From Aureimonas sp. SA4125 (GTDB lineage Bacteria; Pseudomonadota; Alphaproteobacteria; Rhizobiales; Rhizobiaceae): DNA of 64,000 bases. The notes below the pieces were generated by a model that ran no database searches, was not told the origin of the DNA, and saw only the letters and a list, made by a program, of their open reading frames with translations. How positions within the stretch are numbered: position 1 is the first letter of the stretch; each line of letters starts with the position of its first letter. The stretch spans positions 4,830,501-4,894,500 of the forward strand of contig NZ_AP025032.1 in assembly GCF_019973775.1 (NCBI RefSeq). Reading direction: 5' to 3'. Positions 17,946 through 27,501 of the stretch are shown here, one piece after another. The position numbers were made by a program, and so were the translations under genes.

Positions 17946-18082
17946 CCCTAATATGCCAACACAGTGCACGAATTATCAAACCGATTAGATGGTCGGTGAA
18001 AAGCTTTAAATCGATTAATACACTGATTAGGCTTATTAATTCTTGGTTTCTGCTTGATGATCATGCCGCGCCGCAGTATTTA
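17946..18082 (+). promoter_or_regulatory. AT-rich upstream region and promoter of pckA
   Basis: The 302-bp gap between the PNPOx gene and pckA contains an unusually AT-rich block. It includes three GATTA copies at 17983, 18013 and 18025, and ends in a sigma-70-like promoter: TTGATG at 18054-18059, a 17-bp spacer, and TATTTA at 18077-18082. The transcript would start about 45 bases before the pckA ATG. The AT-rich block is a plausible site for ChvI or nucleoid proteins; which of these binds is not visible. Confidence 0.55.
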
Positions 18083-18132
18083 GCGGCACGGTCGGCGCTG
18101 CGCCCGACGCGCGGCAATGGAGAATTGGCGGC

Positions 18133-19743
<1,611 letters not shown>

Positions 19744-19770
19744 CGGCCCACGCTGCTCTGGGAGGGGCAA

Positions 19771-19817
19771 GGCCCGCGAGCGTCGTCCTTCGGGACGCCT
19801 CGCGGGCCTTTTCGTTT
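19771..19817 (+). terminator. Intrinsic terminator of pckA
   Basis: The ten-base stem GGCCCGCGAG pairs with CTCGCGGGCC around an inner GCGTC/GACGC-like hairpin with a TTCG loop, followed by TTTTCGTTT. It begins 28 bases after the pckA stop codon. Confidence 0.9.
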
Positions 19818-19986
19818 CAGGGGACGGTATCGTGCTTCGGCGTGCCTTTGCGCGCTTCCTCCGCAGTTTCCGGCCGGGTCCCGCCACTCTGCCCCGACCC
19901 TGTCCGTCCGGCATTGTCATTGCCGTCCGGGCGGGGCACATGATCGCCACGGCGTCTTTCCCGAAGCCGCGAGGGAGGCTGACGAC

Positions 19987-20424
19987 ATGAGCGAGGAGGA
20001 CGAGGGACTGCGGATCAATCCCCGCCTCCTGATCCCCGGCAGCGACTTCGAGGAAAGCTTCATCCGCGCCAGTGGCCCCGGCGGTCAGAACGTCAACAAG
20101 GTCTCGTCGGCGGTCCAGCTGCGTTTCAACGCGCGGGGGTCGCGCGCGCTTGCCGACGATGTCGCCGTGCGCCTGATGCGGCTTGCCGGCAGCCGGACGA
20201 CGAAGGCCGGCGAGATCCTGATCGAGGCATCGCGTTTTCGCACCCAGGAGCGCAACCGCGAGGACGCGCGTGAGCGCCTCGCCGACCTTATCCGCCAGGC
20301 GCTCGTGCCGCCGCCGCCGCCGCGCAAGAAAACGCGGCCGTCGAAGGGGTCCGTCGAGCGCCGTCTGACCACGAAGCGGGTCCGGGCCGACGTGAAGAAA
20401 GGGCGGGGGCGGGTCGACGACTGA
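19987..20424 (+). CDS. arfB: Alternative ribosome-rescue factor ArfB (peptidyl-tRNA hydrolase, YaeJ family)
   Basis: ArfB releases nascent chains from ribosomes stalled on truncated mRNA. The 145-residue protein has the class I release-factor motif GGQ at residues 32-34 in SGPGGQNVNKV, followed by SSAVQLRF, and a basic C-terminal tail (KKTRPSKGS...RRLTTKRVR) that in the family inserts into the empty mRNA channel. Both parts needed for activity are present. It is a single gene behind the pckA terminator; a weak AGG-type ribosome-binding site precedes the ATG. Confidence 0.93.
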   Translation: MSEEDEGLRINPRLLIPGSDFEESFIRASGPGGQNVNKVSSAVQLRFNARGSRALADDVAVRLMRLAGSRTTKAGEILIEASRFRTQERNREDARERLADLIRQALVPPPPPRKKTRPSKGSVERRLTTKRVRADVKKGRGRVDD

Positions 20425-20589
20425 GCCATGGGGTGGGCCCTTGCGGCCGCTCTGGTTCAGCGCGATGGCTGCTCCCAAGGATATCAATCATCTGTGACCG
20501 ATCGACCTGCAGCTATTTGCGATCGCCTCCGTATCTTCGGTACCTTTCGATTGTGAAAGGCATCCCTTTCTTCTGAAAAGGAACGCCCA

Positions 20590-21147
20590 ATGATCACGAC
20601 CATCCGTTCGCTGGCGATTGCCTCCATCCTCGCTGCAGGAACCCTGGCCGCCACGGCCGCCGAACCCGTCACCGTCGGCGGTGCGCCGATGTTTGCCGAC
20701 AAGACCATCGCCGAGAACGCGCCGAACGCGTCCAACCTCACGACGCTGGTTGCCGCCGTGAAGGCTGCCGGCCTCGTCGAGACGCTCGGCACCGCCGGTC
20801 CCTTCACCGTCTTCGCGCCCGACAACGACGCCTTCGCCAAGCTCCCCGCCGGCACCGTCGACGAGCTGGTGAAGCCGGAGAACAAGGAGAAGCTGACCAA
20901 GATCCTGACCTATCATGTGGTCCCGGCCAAGGCGACGTCGGAAGCCGCGATCCAGATGGTCAAGGACGACGGCGGCAAGCACATGGTCAAGACCGTCCAG
21001 GGCGAGGAACTGACGCTCGCCTTGGCGGGCGACAAGCTGACCGTGACCGATGCGGCCGGCAATGTCGCGACCGTGACGCAGGCTGACGTGATGCAGTCGA
21101 ATGGCGTCGTCCACGTCATCGACACCGTTCTCATGCCGAAGATGTAA
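20590..21147 (+). CDS. Secreted fasciclin (FAS1) domain protein
   Basis: The 185-residue product has a signal peptide of about 23 residues (hydrophobic LAIASILAAGTLA, cleavage after ATAA) and a single FAS1 domain over most of the rest. Typical elements are FTVFAPDNDAF (H1-like) and the YHVV motif, ending in GVVHVIDTVLMP (H2-like). Such proteins act in the periplasm or outside the cell, often in adhesion; no partner is evident. The gene has its own terminator. The next gene is an exported methionine sulfoxide reductase. Confidence 0.93.
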   Translation: MITTIRSLAIASILAAGTLAATAAEPVTVGGAPMFADKTIAENAPNASNLTTLVAAVKAAGLVETLGTAGPFTVFAPDNDAFAKLPAGTVDELVKPENKEKLTKILTYHVVPAKATSEAAIQMVKDDGGKHMVKTVQGEELTLALAGDKLTVTDAAGNVATVTQADVMQSNGVVHVIDTVLMPKM

Positions 21148-21154
21148 TCGAGAC

Positions 21155-21194
21155 GGGTGGCGGCTCGGCACCAGGAGCCGGCCGCCACCCTTTC
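21155..21194 (+). terminator. Intrinsic terminator of the fasciclin gene
   Basis: The stem GGGTGGCGGC pairs with GCCGCCACCC, with further pairing inside (CTCGGC region), followed by a short TTT run. It begins seven bases past the stop codon. Confidence 0.75.
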
Positions 21195-21317
21195 CACCGC
21201 CTTTGCAAGTTTTCGTGCTTTCGCTCGTGGCACGGCCGGTCGATCTGGCGTCGGCGTCCCGGATCATGAGATAGTGGTCGAACCCGCCGAACCTCCCGCC
21301 GAACCTGGAGAACGTCC

Positions 21318-21818
21318 ATGCGCCGCAGACAGTTTCTCTTCACCAGCATGCTGACGGCAGCGTCCGCGGGCCTCGCCGGGCTGTTCTTCAGCCATTCCGC
21401 CCGCAGCGCCGGCGGCAGCTTTCCCGTGACGCGGAGCGACGAGGAATGGCGCAAGATCCTGACGCCTGACCAGTTCTCCGTCCTGCGACAGGAAGGGACC
21501 GAAAGGCCCTTCTCCAGCCAGTTGAACGACAACAAGAAGAGCGGGCTCTATCACTGCGCCGGCTGCGACACCGCGCTGTACTCCTCGGCGGCGAAGTTCG
21601 ACTCGGGAACGGGATGGCCGAGCTTCACATCGGCCCTGGCCGGGGCGACGGCGACGACGACCGACTACAAGCTGATCTATCCGCGCGTCGAGGAACATTG
21701 CGCGACCTGCGGCGGTCATCTCGGCCACGTCTTCGATGACGGCCCCCCGCCGACCGGTAAGCGTCATTGCATCAATGGCGTCGTCCTGACCTTCCGGGAA
21801 GGCGACGTCGCCTCCTGA
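21318..21818 (+). CDS. msrB: Peptide-methionine (R)-S-oxide reductase MsrB with a Tat leader
   Basis: MsrB repairs R-methionine sulfoxide in proteins. The catalytic Cys is residue 151 in RHCINGVV, and the zinc site is formed by Cys80/Cys83 (CAGC) and Cys128/Cys131 (CATC); GTGWPSF is the substrate-binding stretch. The N-terminus RRRQFLFTS followed by a hydrophobic run to about residue 31 is a twin-arginine signal, so this copy acts in the periplasm after folding. The usual family ending INSASLRF is INGVVLTF here. It follows the secreted fasciclin gene but is separated by a terminator. Confidence 0.93.
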   Translation: MRRRQFLFTSMLTAASAGLAGLFFSHSARSAGGSFPVTRSDEEWRKILTPDQFSVLRQEGTERPFSSQLNDNKKSGLYHCAGCDTALYSSAAKFDSGTGWPSFTSALAGATATTTDYKLIYPRVEEHCATCGGHLGHVFDDGPPPTGKRHCINGVVLTFREGDVAS

Positions 21819-21927
21819 CAGGGCTTTGGGGAACAGGTCGTGGCCGCTCCTCATGATTTGTTTACCGGACAGGCGGAGCATCGGTGATGCGCCGCCTGTT
21901 TTGCTTGAAGGGAGCTCCGCCGCAATA

Positions 21928-21955
21928 TTGAACTCGGCTCATCGTAGCGCCATAT
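21928..21955 (+). promoter_or_regulatory. Candidate sigma-32 (RpoH) promoter of hsp20
   Basis: ATTGAA at 21927-21932, a 17-bp spacer and CCATAT at 21950-21955 resemble the rhizobial RpoH consensus (CTTGAA, CCATNT). It would start transcription about 65 bases before the hsp20 ATG. The -35 lacks the leading C, so confidence is moderate. Confidence 0.4.
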
Positions 21956-22026
21956 GCAAGCCCACAGCGGGAGATGCCTAACCTCAGGGTCTTCCATAAA
22001 AGTCGCTTTTAACAAGGACTTGCCGC

Positions 22027-22464
22027 ATGAGTCGCATGACGCCTTTTTCCAGTCCGCTTTTGCTTGGCTTCGACAGCGTGGAGCGGACTTTGGAGCGGAT
22101 CGGCAAGGGTGGTGAGGGCTACCCGCCCTACAACATCGAGCGCTTGCGCGAGGAGCCGACCGGCGAGGAGGCGGGAGCGAATTTTCTGCGCATCACGCTC
22201 GCTGTGGCGGGGTTCAGCCCCAGTGAGCTGGAGGTTACGACGGAAGAGAACCAGCTGACGATCAGGGGCCGGCAAGCCGACGACAAGGACCGCGACTATC
22301 TCCATCGCGGCATTGCTGCCCGGCAGTTCCAGAAGACCTTTCTGTTCGCCGACGGCATGCGGATTGTCGGCGCCCGGCTCGGAAACGGCCTCTTGATGAT
22401 CGATCTCGCCCGGCCCGAGCCAGAGCGCATCGTCAAGCGCATCGAAATCGTCGTCGCAGACTGA
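22027..22464 (+). CDS. Small heat-shock protein, Hsp20/IbpA family
   Basis: The 145-residue chaperone holds aggregation-prone proteins under heat stress. It has the IbpA-type N-terminus (MSRMTPFSSPLLLGFDSVERTL), an alpha-crystallin domain at about residues 38-135, with PYNIERL, ITLAVAGFSPSEL, and the ending GLLMIDLARPEPER that carries the conserved G-x-L. It is followed 53 bases later by a DUF1150 gene with its own ribosome-binding site, a pairing seen across Hyphomicrobiales. A candidate RpoH promoter lies upstream. Confidence 0.93.
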   Translation: MSRMTPFSSPLLLGFDSVERTLERIGKGGEGYPPYNIERLREEPTGEEAGANFLRITLAVAGFSPSELEVTTEENQLTIRGRQADDKDRDYLHRGIAARQFQKTFLFADGMRIVGARLGNGLLMIDLARPEPERIVKRIEIVVAD

Positions 22465-22517
22465 CCGCCAGGACGCATCTTCTTCCCGTGCATCACGCTT
22501 TCATCAGGAGACAGACC

Positions 22518-22772
22518 ATGACGAATTCATTGCGCACCGTTGTCGCCGCGAGCGATCTGGCCGCTATCGGCGAGGGGCATGTGGCCTATCTCCGTCGCAT
22601 GTCCTCGGACGACATCAGGGCGAAATTCCCGGCCGCCAAGGAGATCCAGCCGGGTATCGACCTCTGGGCCCTGTTCTCTGCCGACGGCACGCCCCTCGCC
22701 GTCTCCGACGACCGCGGGAGCATCCTTGCCAGCGCCTCGCAGAACGAGCTGACGACCGTCAGCCTCCACTGA
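22518..22772 (+). CDS. DUF1150 family protein
   Basis: This 84-residue protein of unknown function is found mostly in alphaproteobacteria, frequently right after a small heat-shock gene as here. The ATG chosen is preceded by AGGAG at a good distance; the longer frame adds ten codons. It is probably cotranscribed with hsp20 and therefore heat-inducible. No catalytic motif is visible; the C-terminal half (GIDLWALFSADGTPLAVSDDR) is the family core. Confidence 0.85.
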   Translation: MTNSLRTVVAASDLAAIGEGHVAYLRRMSSDDIRAKFPAAKEIQPGIDLWALFSADGTPLAVSDDRGSILASASQNELTTVSLH

Positions 22773-22823
22773 TCCCTACGCCGGTCCGGGCGCCCGCCGC
22801 CTGGACCGCACCCGTCCGGTCGA

Positions 22824-23285
22824 TCAGCCGACGATCGGCTTCGTTTCGGTCATGATGGAATAGATCGTCTCGGCGTCCCGCGCCCCGCGAAGGCGGTTCA
22901 CCGTATCGCTGTTGCGCAGCATCCTTGCGATCTTCGAAAGCGCCTTCAGGTGATCGGCGCCAGCATCCTCCGGTGCGAGCAGCAGGAAGACGAGGTCGAC
23001 CGGCTGGTCGTCCAAGGCATCGAATTCGATGGGATGGTACAGCCGGCCGAAGACGCCGACGAGGCTCGTCAGGTTTTCGATCTTTCCATGCGGAATGGCG
23101 ATGCCGTTGCCGACGCCGGTGGAACCCAGGCGCTCGCGCTGCATGACCCTGTCGAGGATCTCGCGCTCCGGCAGGCCCGTCCTCCTGGCTGCCAACTCGG
23201 CCAGCTCCTGCAGCACCTGTTTCTTGGAGTTCGCCTTCAGGGCAGGCAGGATCGAATCCGGACCGATGAGGCTGCCCAGATCCAT
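22824..23285 (-). CDS. ptsN: Nitrogen-regulatory PTS EIIA protein (PtsN)
   Basis: PtsN is the output domain of the nitrogen PTS (PtsP-NPr-PtsN), affecting potassium, nitrogen and carbon control. The phospho-His is in AIPHGKI (residue 66 from the start used). The core GSTGVGNGIAIPHG and VDLVFLLLAPED are typical. The start MDLGSLIG matches most relatives; another in-frame ATG 33 bases upstream (23318) is possible and neither has a strong ribosome-binding site. It is last in the rpoN-hpf-ptsN group and may share HPr with the ManX-like EIIA 10 kb away. Confidence 0.95.
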   Translation of the reverse strand: MDLGSLIGPDSILPALKANSKKQVLQELAELAARRTGLPEREILDRVMQRERLGSTGVGNGIAIPHGKIENLTSLVGVFGRLYHPIEFDALDDQPVDLVFLLLAPEDAGADHLKALSKIARMLRNSDTVNRLRGARDAETIYSIMTETKPIVG

Positions 23286-23442
23286 GCTGCTGTTCTTCAG
23301 GGTCTGGCTGGATGTCATGAAGTCGGAAATCCGTGTCCTGGCCGGCCTGCCGATGATGGGCCGGAAAAGGCGAGCGGCGCGTTGATCGCGGGATGGGAGA
23401 AGGGAACGCCCGTTGTGTCAGGCATTCCCCCCGTTCCCATGG

Positions 23443-24030
23443 TCAGGCTTCGGGCTTGTAGGACGATGGGTCGACCCAGCCGAAATTGCCGTCGGCACGG
23501 CGGTAGACGATGTTCACCTCGCCATTGCCGGCATTGCGGAAGACGACGACCGGGCTGTCGCGACGGTCGAGCTCCATGACGGCACTCGCGACGGTCATGA
23601 CGCCCACCTTCAGCGAGGTCTCGGCCACGATGGCCGGCGCGTAGTCCTCCGGCATCTCGTCGACCTCGTCCGACTCGGGCGACGGCGCGGCCATGACGGT
23701 ATAGGCGACGTCGCGCTGCTGGCCGTTGCCATTGGCATAGTGGTCCTTCAGCCGCCGCTTGTAGCGCCGCAGCCGCTTGTCGATGCGCTCGGCGGCGTCG
23801 GCGAAAGAGGCTTCCGGGTCGTGTGCCATGCCGGCGGCCTGGAAGATGACGCCGGTATCCAGATGCAGCGTGCAATCGGTCTCGAACCGCGGTCCCTCCT
23901 TGGAGACGACCACCGTGCCGCTGAAGTTTCCGTCGTAATATTTCCCCACCGACTGACCGAGACGATCCTCGATCCGCGTACGGAATGCCTCGCCGACATC
24001 CATGTGTCTGCCCGAAACCCGAACACCCAT
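23443..24030 (-). CDS. hpf: Ribosome hibernation-promoting factor, long form
   Basis: The 195-residue long-form HPF has an N-terminal ribosome-binding domain (MGVRVSGRHMDVGEAFRTRI, later RIDKRLRRYKRRLKDHY) and a C-terminal dimerisation domain (MELDRRDSPVVVFRNA...VYRRADGNFGWVDP) that joins two 70S ribosomes into 100S dimers. The start is the ATG at MGVRVSG with GGGAG upstream; a frame reaching 24336 is a GC artefact. The gene lies between rpoN and ptsN, the usual order. Confidence 0.95.
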   Translation of the reverse strand: MGVRVSGRHMDVGEAFRTRIEDRLGQSVGKYYDGNFSGTVVVSKEGPRFETDCTLHLDTGVIFQAAGMAHDPEASFADAAERIDKRLRRYKRRLKDHYANGNGQQRDVAYTVMAAPSPESDEVDEMPEDYAPAIVAETSLKVGVMTVASAVMELDRRDSPVVVFRNAGNGEVNIVYRRADGNFGWVDPSSYKPEA

Positions 24031-24325
24031 ATGACTTAAGCTCCCTCGGACAAGCGACCCGCGTGATTCCCGCAAGTCAGTCCTTTGCTTGATACACCCG
24101 TCGGCACGTCCTGGCCGAAAAATCGCCGCGCCGTTCGTCGCGCGATCTCTCCGGCGTTCGTCGCGGACCCGCAGCTTCCGGGTGTGTGGGCTTCTAAAAA
24201 CGAACGACGCTCCTGTCAACGCGAAGCCCCCCCTCGCGTATCCCGAGAGGGGCAAGCCGAGCGGTCGTCGAGGAAAATTGTTTTGGCTGCACCGGCCGCC
24301 CGCTTCGCTTGGCGGCAGGGGACCT

Positions 24326-25828
24326 TCAGCAGGCAACCATGCGGGCCTTCATCTCGCGGCGCCGCTGGATGGAGGAGCGGATGCCGAGCCCTTCGCGGTA
24401 CTTGGCGACGGTCCGCCGCGCGAGGTCGACGCCTTCGCGCTTCAGCCGTTCGGCGATGTCGTCGTCGGAAAGGACGGAACCGGCGCTTTCGCTGTCGACC
24501 ATGGACCGGATCCGGTGCTTCACGGTCTCGGCCGAATGCGCCTCCCCGCCGTGGCTGGAGGCGATCGCGACCGTGAAGAAGAATTTCAGCTCGAACGTGC
24601 CGCGGGGCGTGGCGATGTATTTGTTGGCGGTGACGCGGCTGATGGTCGATTCGTGCATCCCGACCGCTTCCGCCACCATCATCAGCGTTAGAGGGCGGAG
24701 CGCGTTGATGCCGTGGTTGAGGAAGCCGTCCTGGTGCTTCACGATTTCGGTGGCGACCTTGAGGATCGTGCGCGCCCGCTGGTCAAGGGAACGCACCAGC
24801 CAGTTGGCGGAGGCATGGCAGTCCGAGATGAAGGCCTGTTCCTGCTTGTCGAGCCGCCCTGTGGCGATGCGGCTGACATAGTCGGATTCGACCAGCACGC
24901 GCGGCAGCGCGTCCGGATTGAGCTCGATACGCCAGCCGCCGCCGGGCGCCGCCTCGACGGTGACGTCCGGCACGACCACGTCGGCGACGGCCGAGCCATA
25001 GTCCTGACCCGGCTTCGGGTCGAGCCGGCGGATTTCCGCCAGAATGTCCATGAGGCCGCTTTCGTCCTCACCGGTCAGGCGCCTGAGGGCCTGGAAGTCA
25101 CGTCGGGCGAGGAGATCGAGGTTGTCGAGGACGATCTGCATCACCGGGTCGAGCCGGTTGCGCCGGCGCAGCTGGATGGCGAGACAGTCGGCCAGGTCGA
25201 AGGCAAAGAGCCCGGCAGGTTCGGCCTCGGCCTTGAGGCGAGCGAGGATGGCTATGAGGCGCTCCGGCGCGATGCCGATTTCGGCGGCGACGGTCCCGAT
25301 GTCGATGCGGAGATAGCCCCCCTCGTCGAGCTGCTCGACAAGGGCCTCGGCGATCTTGCGATCGAGCGGATCGGCGATGGCCTGGCGGATCTCGGCAAGG
25401 GCATGCGCAAACAGGGACGGCTTGCCCTCGGCGAGCGCCTCGATGAAGGATTCGCCCTCCTGACCACCGCCCCCAAGCGAACGCAATGCCGGCAGCGTCG
25501 GGCGCTCCTCGTGGGCAGGCGCGGGTGCGGCCTGCGGACCGAAGCCGCCGTCGAAACCGTCGTCGAAGCCGGCGATCTCGGCGCGTTCCCCGGCAAGGTC
25601 GAACGCGGAATCATCCAGATCCGGCACCAGCGCCGGTGCTTCATGTTCGGCGCGGGACTCTCCCTCGCGCGGCTCCGCGACGGAAATGAGGGGGTTCTTC
25701 TCCATCTCGGTCTCGATGAAGGTCTGAAGTTCGAGATGCGAGAACTGCAGCAGCCGGATCGACTGCAGAAGCTGCGGCGTCATGACCAGCGATTGGCTCT
25801 GGCGCATCTGGAGCTTGGCGGAAAGCAT
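24326..25828 (-). CDS. rpoN: RNA polymerase sigma-54 factor
   Basis: The 500-residue sigma-54 starts with a Gln/Leu-rich activator-interaction region (QSQSLVMTPQLLQSIRLLQF), then an acidic spacer, the core-binding domain, and ends with the RpoN box ARRTVAKYRE at residues 470-479, which contacts the -24 element. It directs nitrogen-related promoters with NtrC-type activators. It lies 141 bp after lptB on the same strand, an LPS-transport/sigma-54 adjacency common in proteobacteria. A GC-rich hairpin (24226-24253) lies about 70 bp beyond its stop codon. Confidence 0.97.
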   Translation of the reverse strand: MLSAKLQMRQSQSLVMTPQLLQSIRLLQFSHLELQTFIETEMEKNPLISVAEPREGESRAEHEAPALVPDLDDSAFDLAGERAEIAGFDDGFDGGFGPQAAPAPAHEERPTLPALRSLGGGGQEGESFIEALAEGKPSLFAHALAEIRQAIADPLDRKIAEALVEQLDEGGYLRIDIGTVAAEIGIAPERLIAILARLKAEAEPAGLFAFDLADCLAIQLRRRNRLDPVMQIVLDNLDLLARRDFQALRRLTGEDESGLMDILAEIRRLDPKPGQDYGSAVADVVVPDVTVEAAPGGGWRIELNPDALPRVLVESDYVSRIATGRLDKQEQAFISDCHASANWLVRSLDQRARTILKVATEIVKHQDGFLNHGINALRPLTLMMVAEAVGMHESTISRVTANKYIATPRGTFELKFFFTVAIASSHGGEAHSAETVKHRIRSMVDSESAGSVLSDDDIAERLKREGVDLARRTVAKYREGLGIRSSIQRRREMKARMVAC

Positions 25829-25969
25829 GATGGCGAACGACCCGATCCCGAAAAGGATGTCCGGCTAAAAACACGGCCGGCTTCCTTCCATCAAAGCTGG
25901 TGCGCAACTTGCTTGTCAATGCGCCTGTCGCCGATCTGCCCAATTTTCCGGCAGTGGGATAGCGATGCC

Positions 25970-26788
25970 TCAGAAGGTGAACTGGTCGCCGAGATAGAAC
26001 CGGCGGACGTCCACATGGTCGACGATTTCCTGCGGATTGCCGTGGGTCAGCACGCTGCCGGCATGCATGATGTAGGCCCGGTCGATCAGCCCGAGTGTCT
26101 CGCGGACATTGTGGTCGGTGATCAAAACGCCGATGCCGCGCTGCGTGAGATGGCGAACCAGGCCCTGGATATCGGCGACCGCGATGGGATCGATGCCGGC
26201 AAAAGGCTCGTCGAGAAGCATGAAGGTCGGCCGCGAGGCAAGCGCCCGGGCAATTTCGCAACGCCGCCGTTCGCCGCCGGAAAGGGCCGTCGCCGGCGAC
26301 TTCCGCAGATGCTCGATATGGAATTCCTCGAGCAGTGCGGTCAGCTGGTCCTCGCGTGCGCGCTTGTCGTTCTCGACGACTTCGAGCACCGCCCGGATGT
26401 TCTCCTCGACGGTCAGGCCGCGGAAGATCGAGGCTTCCTGCGGCAGGTAGCCGATGCCGAGGCGCGCCCGGCGATACATCGGGATCTGCGTGATGTCGTG
26501 GCCGTCGAGTTCGATGCGACCGCCGTCGACCGGGACGAGCCCGGTGATCATGTAGAAGCAGGTGGTCTTGCCGGCGCCGTTCGGACCGAGCAGCCCGACG
26601 GCTTCGCCGCGCCGGACATGCACGTCAACGCTGTCGACGACCCGCCGACCGCGATAGGCCTTGGTGATGCCCCGGGCGACAAGCGTGCCCTCTTTGGAGG
26701 CGGCCGGGTCCATTGCGCCGGAGGCAGGCCCGACACGGCTTGGCAAAGGCGCCCTGGCCGTCGGCATTTCGAAGCTCGTTTCGGTCAT
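25970..26788 (-). CDS. lptB: LPS export ABC transporter ATP-binding protein LptB
   Basis: LptB powers extraction of LPS from the inner membrane with LptFG. The 272-residue ATPase has Walker A GPNGAGKTT at residues 68-76, the signature LSGGERRRCEIARAL, Walker B FMLLDEPFAGIDP and the H-loop in ITDHNVRETL. Compared with E. coli LptB it carries an N-terminal extension of about 34 residues, common in this order. The start is the ATG of MTETSFEM; an in-frame ATG 33 bases upstream is less likely. It follows lptC and lptA and precedes rpoN. Confidence 0.96.
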   Translation of the reverse strand: MTETSFEMPTARAPLPSRVGPASGAMDPAASKEGTLVARGITKAYRGRRVVDSVDVHVRRGEAVGLLGPNGAGKTTCFYMITGLVPVDGGRIELDGHDITQIPMYRRARLGIGYLPQEASIFRGLTVEENIRAVLEVVENDKRAREDQLTALLEEFHIEHLRKSPATALSGGERRRCEIARALASRPTFMLLDEPFAGIDPIAVADIQGLVRHLTQRGIGVLITDHNVRETLGLIDRAYIMHAGSVLTHGNPQEIVDHVDVRRFYLGDQFTF

Positions 26789-26915
26789 GGTGATCCGTCT
26801 CTGGCGGGGCGTGTCGTGCAAGGCGTATCGTCGGTCGCGCGACGCTCGTGCTCCCTTCGACCATCCCGGACAGTGCGCCAGGACGGCCCTCGGCCCGCAC
26901 GAATGGCGCCGCGGT

Positions 26916-27497
26916 CTAGGGTTGGGGCTGATCGCTCTGCGGTGCCATCAGCATCTTGACCCGGCCGCCGCTGAACTGGGCGACGCCGGTGTCCATGTGG
27001 ATGGTCAGGCTCGGCCCGCGGGCGATGTTTTCGCCCTGGGTCAGAACGACGTTGCCGTCGAGGACGGCGATCTGCGTCTTCATGTCGAACTTCGCCGTCT
27101 CGGCCGTCGCGACCTGATCGTCGGACTTGATATAGACCTTGCCGCTGGCCTCCAGCCTGTCGATCTGATTGTTCCCGCCAGGCATGCTGGCCGCCGCAGC
27201 CTTCGGTGCCGCCTTGGCTTCTCCGCCGGCCGGCGGCTTGACGTAGTAGACGACGAGCTTGGCCGAGCGCATCAGCGTCGGCCCCTGCGCGACCGATACA
27301 TTGCCACTGAAGGTCGCGACAGCTTTGGAATCGTCGACATCGAGCTGATCGGATTCGATCGCGATCGGCTGGTCGCCGCCGACCTGCAGGCCGGTGAAGG
27401 TTCCCGGAGCCTGGGCGAAGGCCGCCGAACCCAAGGGGAGCAGCAATGTCGCGAGGACCAGGCAAGAGGCGAAGCCAAGAGGCGGGCGTGCAGTCAT
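26916..27497 (-). CDS. lptA: LPS transport periplasmic protein LptA
   Basis: LptA forms the periplasmic beta-jellyroll bridge carrying LPS between LptC and LptD. The 193-residue product has a signal peptide (LVLATLLLPLGSAAFA, cleavage before QAPG), the OstA-like start IAIESDQLDVDDSKAVATFSG and a repeat GNVVLTQGENIARG near the C-terminus. A Pro/Ala/Lys-rich insert (about residues 88-107) interrupts the domain. It lies four bases after lptC and 127 bp before lptB. Confidence 0.95.
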   Translation of the reverse strand: MTARPPLGFASCLVLATLLLPLGSAAFAQAPGTFTGLQVGGDQPIAIESDQLDVDDSKAVATFSGNVSVAQGPTLMRSAKLVVYYVKPPAGGEAKAAPKAAAASMPGGNNQIDRLEASGKVYIKSDDQVATAETAKFDMKTQIAVLDGNVVLTQGENIARGPSLTIHMDTGVAQFSGGRVKMLMAPQSDQPQP

Positions 27498-27501
27498 GGG
27501 C

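Noticed and set aside
21890..22026. ROSE-type RNA thermometer before hsp20
   Set aside because: The UYGCU-type element next to the ribosome-binding site is absent; TTGCT near 21901 is too far away.
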